From positions 1-6,420 of the forward strand of contig JAJRVB010000302.1 of NCBI GenBank assembly GCA_024277515.1: a stretch of DNA of 6,420 nt. Reading direction: 5' to 3'. This document shows, piece by piece, positions 5,463-6,420 of this stretch. This DNA comes from Nitrospirota bacterium (GTDB lineage Bacteria > Nitrospirota > Thermodesulfovibrionia > UBA6902). The position numbers were made by a program, and so were the translations under genes. Under the pieces are notes generated by a model. The model was given only the letters and a program-made list of their open reading frames with translations. It ran no database searches and was not told the DNA's origin. The first letter of the stretch is position 1. Each line of letters starts with the position of its first letter.

Positions 5463-6095
5463 ATGTTTAAAGTTATTAAGACAATAACCGGGGAATGTCC
5501 TGTTTGTGAAGATATCAAAAAGCTGTCCTATGGTACGAGAGTAGAAACTTTAAAGATTAATAATCAGAATATTCACGTTAAAACAAAAGCATACAGGTGT
5601 GAAGATGGACAGCACTACTTTTATAATCCCGCTGATGAGGAAAACAAGTTCCAGGAAGCATACAGAAAATATCGTGAACTAAATGGACTTTTACAGCCGG
5701 AAGAAATAAAGGACATTAGAGGTAAATACGGGCTTAGCCAGAGGGCGCTGGCCCGGTTATTGGGTTGGGGGGAGATTACCATACAGCGTTATGAAACAGG
5801 AGCATTACAGGATAATGCTCACAATATTCCATTGCTTTTTATAAATGATACGAATAATTTTGAAAAACTATATGAAGCACGAAAGCCATTTCTCGGGAAA
5901 AAGGACATCCTCACTATTAACAAGCACCTTGATAAGATCAAACAGTTAACATTATTTTCCTCATTTAACAAAGTCAGGCCGCGGGATATGGAATACGGCA
6001 GGTTGGCACGTATACACCGCCTTCAGTCTATCGGGGATTATCAATACAGGAAGCCAATCCGCACACGTGAAGGAGAGTTGGCAATTGCATCATAG
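5463..6095 (+). CDS. MqsA/YgiT-type antitoxin with HTH domain and C-terminal extension
   Basis: This 210-residue protein is expected to neutralise the preceding toxin and repress the operon. The N-terminal part carries Cys12 and Cys15 (GECPVCED) and Cys46 (YRCEDGQH), resembling the zinc-binding domain of MqsA/YgiT proteins. The usual second CxxC is replaced by C-x4-H, so metal binding may be altered. Residues 77-117 form a typical XRE-type HTH: LQPEEIKDIRGKYGLSQRAL, then the recognition-helix region GWGEITIQRYETGALQD. Residues about 129-210 are an extra tail rich in basic and aromatic residues, absent from the roughly 131-residue E. coli MqsA. Antitoxins of chaperone-dependent systems carry such tails (chaperone-addiction segments). 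AGGGAG at 5452-5457 lies five bases before the ATG. The SecB-like gene begins at or before the stop. Confidence 0.87.
   Translation: MFKVIKTITGECPVCEDIKKLSYGTRVETLKINNQNIHVKTKAYRCEDGQHYFYNPADEENKFQEAYRKYRELNGLLQPEEIKDIRGKYGLSQRALARLLGWGEITIQRYETGALQDNAHNIPLLFINDTNNFEKLYEARKPFLGKKDILTINKHLDKIKQLTLFSSFNKVRPRDMEYGRLARIHRLQSIGDYQYRKPIRTREGELAIAS
6071..6077 (+). promoter_or_regulatory. Shine-Dalgarno AGGAGAG within the antitoxin gene, for the SecB-like chaperone
   Basis: AGGAGAG lies seven bases before an in-frame TTG (6085-6087) and 19 bases before the ATG at 6097. Its spacing favours the TTG, which would add four residues (MHHS before MKFV) and make the chaperone gene overlap the antitoxin stop by 11 bases. 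The ATG, one base after the TAG, could instead be used by termination-reinitiation coupling. Confidence 0.5.
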
Positions 6096-6096
6096 C

Positions 6097-6420
6097 ATGA
6101 AGTTTGTTGATTTCAATCTTATATCAGTTAATTTCAATTTAAACGAAACGTTTAATCCTGAAGCAAGAGAAGATTCATTTTTACCTGAGATAGCTATTAA
6201 TAACTTCATTGAAAAAGAGAAAAAGGAGATGGCTATTCTCCTGGGAGTCAGAAAACTTAAGGGCAATCTTCCATATTATTTTGAAGTCCGCGCCGGTGGA
6301 CTGTTTAAATTCGATAAACTACCGGCCAAAAAAACCCTTGAACAATTTGCGCGCATTAATTGCCCTGCAATCATGTTCCCCTATATCAGGGAAACAGTGG
6401 CAGACCTTACACGAAGGGCC
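6097..6420 (+). CDS. SecB-like chaperone of the TAC module, 3' end outside window
   Basis: A frame without stop runs from ATG at 6097 to the window end, giving 108 residues of an expected 145-155. It is recognisably SecB: an N-terminal strand region (MKFVDFNLISVNFNLNE), then PYYFEVRAGGLFKF, equivalent to the 'CEVQQGGIF' strand of E. coli SecB, and the family hallmark NCPAIMFPYIRETVADLTRR, matching 'CPNILFPYARE...'. Export SecB works as a tetramer that holds unfolded preproteins. A copy placed directly after a toxin-antitoxin pair instead fits the TAC chaperones such as Rv1957, which bind and stabilise the antitoxin. The start is either this ATG or a TTG at 6085 that has the better ribosome binding site. 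The gene is coupled to the antitoxin, consistent with balanced synthesis. It could still serve general export, if it is the only SecB of the cell. Confidence 0.9.
   Translation, partial: MKFVDFNLISVNFNLNETFNPEAREDSFLPEIAINNFIEKEKKEMAILLGVRKLKGNLPYYFEVRAGGLFKFDKLPAKKTLEQFARINCPAIMFPYIRETVADLTRRA

Noticed and set aside
1..6420. tRNA, rRNA, CRISPR array or insertion sequence
   Set aside because: No cloverleaf, rRNA-like core, regularly spaced direct repeats, transposase frame or terminal repeats were seen on reading both strands.

Overview
The window looks like chromosomal DNA of a Gram-negative, probably anaerobic, corrinoid-using bacterium. The evidence for a Gram-negative cell is an ExbB-ExbD-TonB energy-transduction set, a periplasmic binding protein with a signal peptide, and a SecB-family chaperone. 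A Desulfobacterota/Geobacter-like or Nitrospirota-like source would fit, but the sequence alone does not settle the taxon.

Region 1 (1-575) holds the 3' end of a repeat-rich, probably beta-propeller protein, closed by a strong intrinsic terminator. Region 2 (about 620-2508) is a compact + strand operon: an ExbB/MotA/TolQ-type proton-channel subunit, an ExbD-type subunit and a TonB protein. Each junction is a TAATG stop/start overlap. Region 3 (2510-4519) is on the - strand and convergent, with one base between the two stop codons. It is a 669-residue fusion of a BtuF/FepB-type substrate-binding domain and a CbiZ-type adenosylcobinamide amidohydrolase domain, behind a Sec signal peptide. Regions 2 and 3 together suggest TonB-driven import of cobalamin-like compounds coupled to their remodelling. 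No TonB-dependent outer-membrane receptor and no BtuC/BtuD are present here.

Region 4 (4520-5096) is a more AT-rich intergenic stretch. It has a plausible promoter and structured leader for the fusion gene, a doubtful 40-codon ORF, and a compact regulatory region with a 22-bp perfect palindrome inside an 11-bp inverted repeat.

Region 5 (about 5097 to the window end) is the most notable part. It reads as a tripartite toxin-antitoxin-chaperone (TAC) module: an MqsR-like toxin, a long MqsA/YgiT-type antitoxin (degenerate zinc-finger N-terminus, XRE-type HTH, about 80 extra C-terminal residues), and a SecB-like chaperone cut by the window end. TAC systems are known from Mycobacterium tuberculosis (HigB-HigA-Rv1957) and from MqsRA-SecB loci. 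In them a SecB-like chaperone protects an aggregation-prone antitoxin by binding its C-terminal chaperone-addiction segment. The layout here matches that model, with the toxin gene first and the antitoxin carrying the extra tail.
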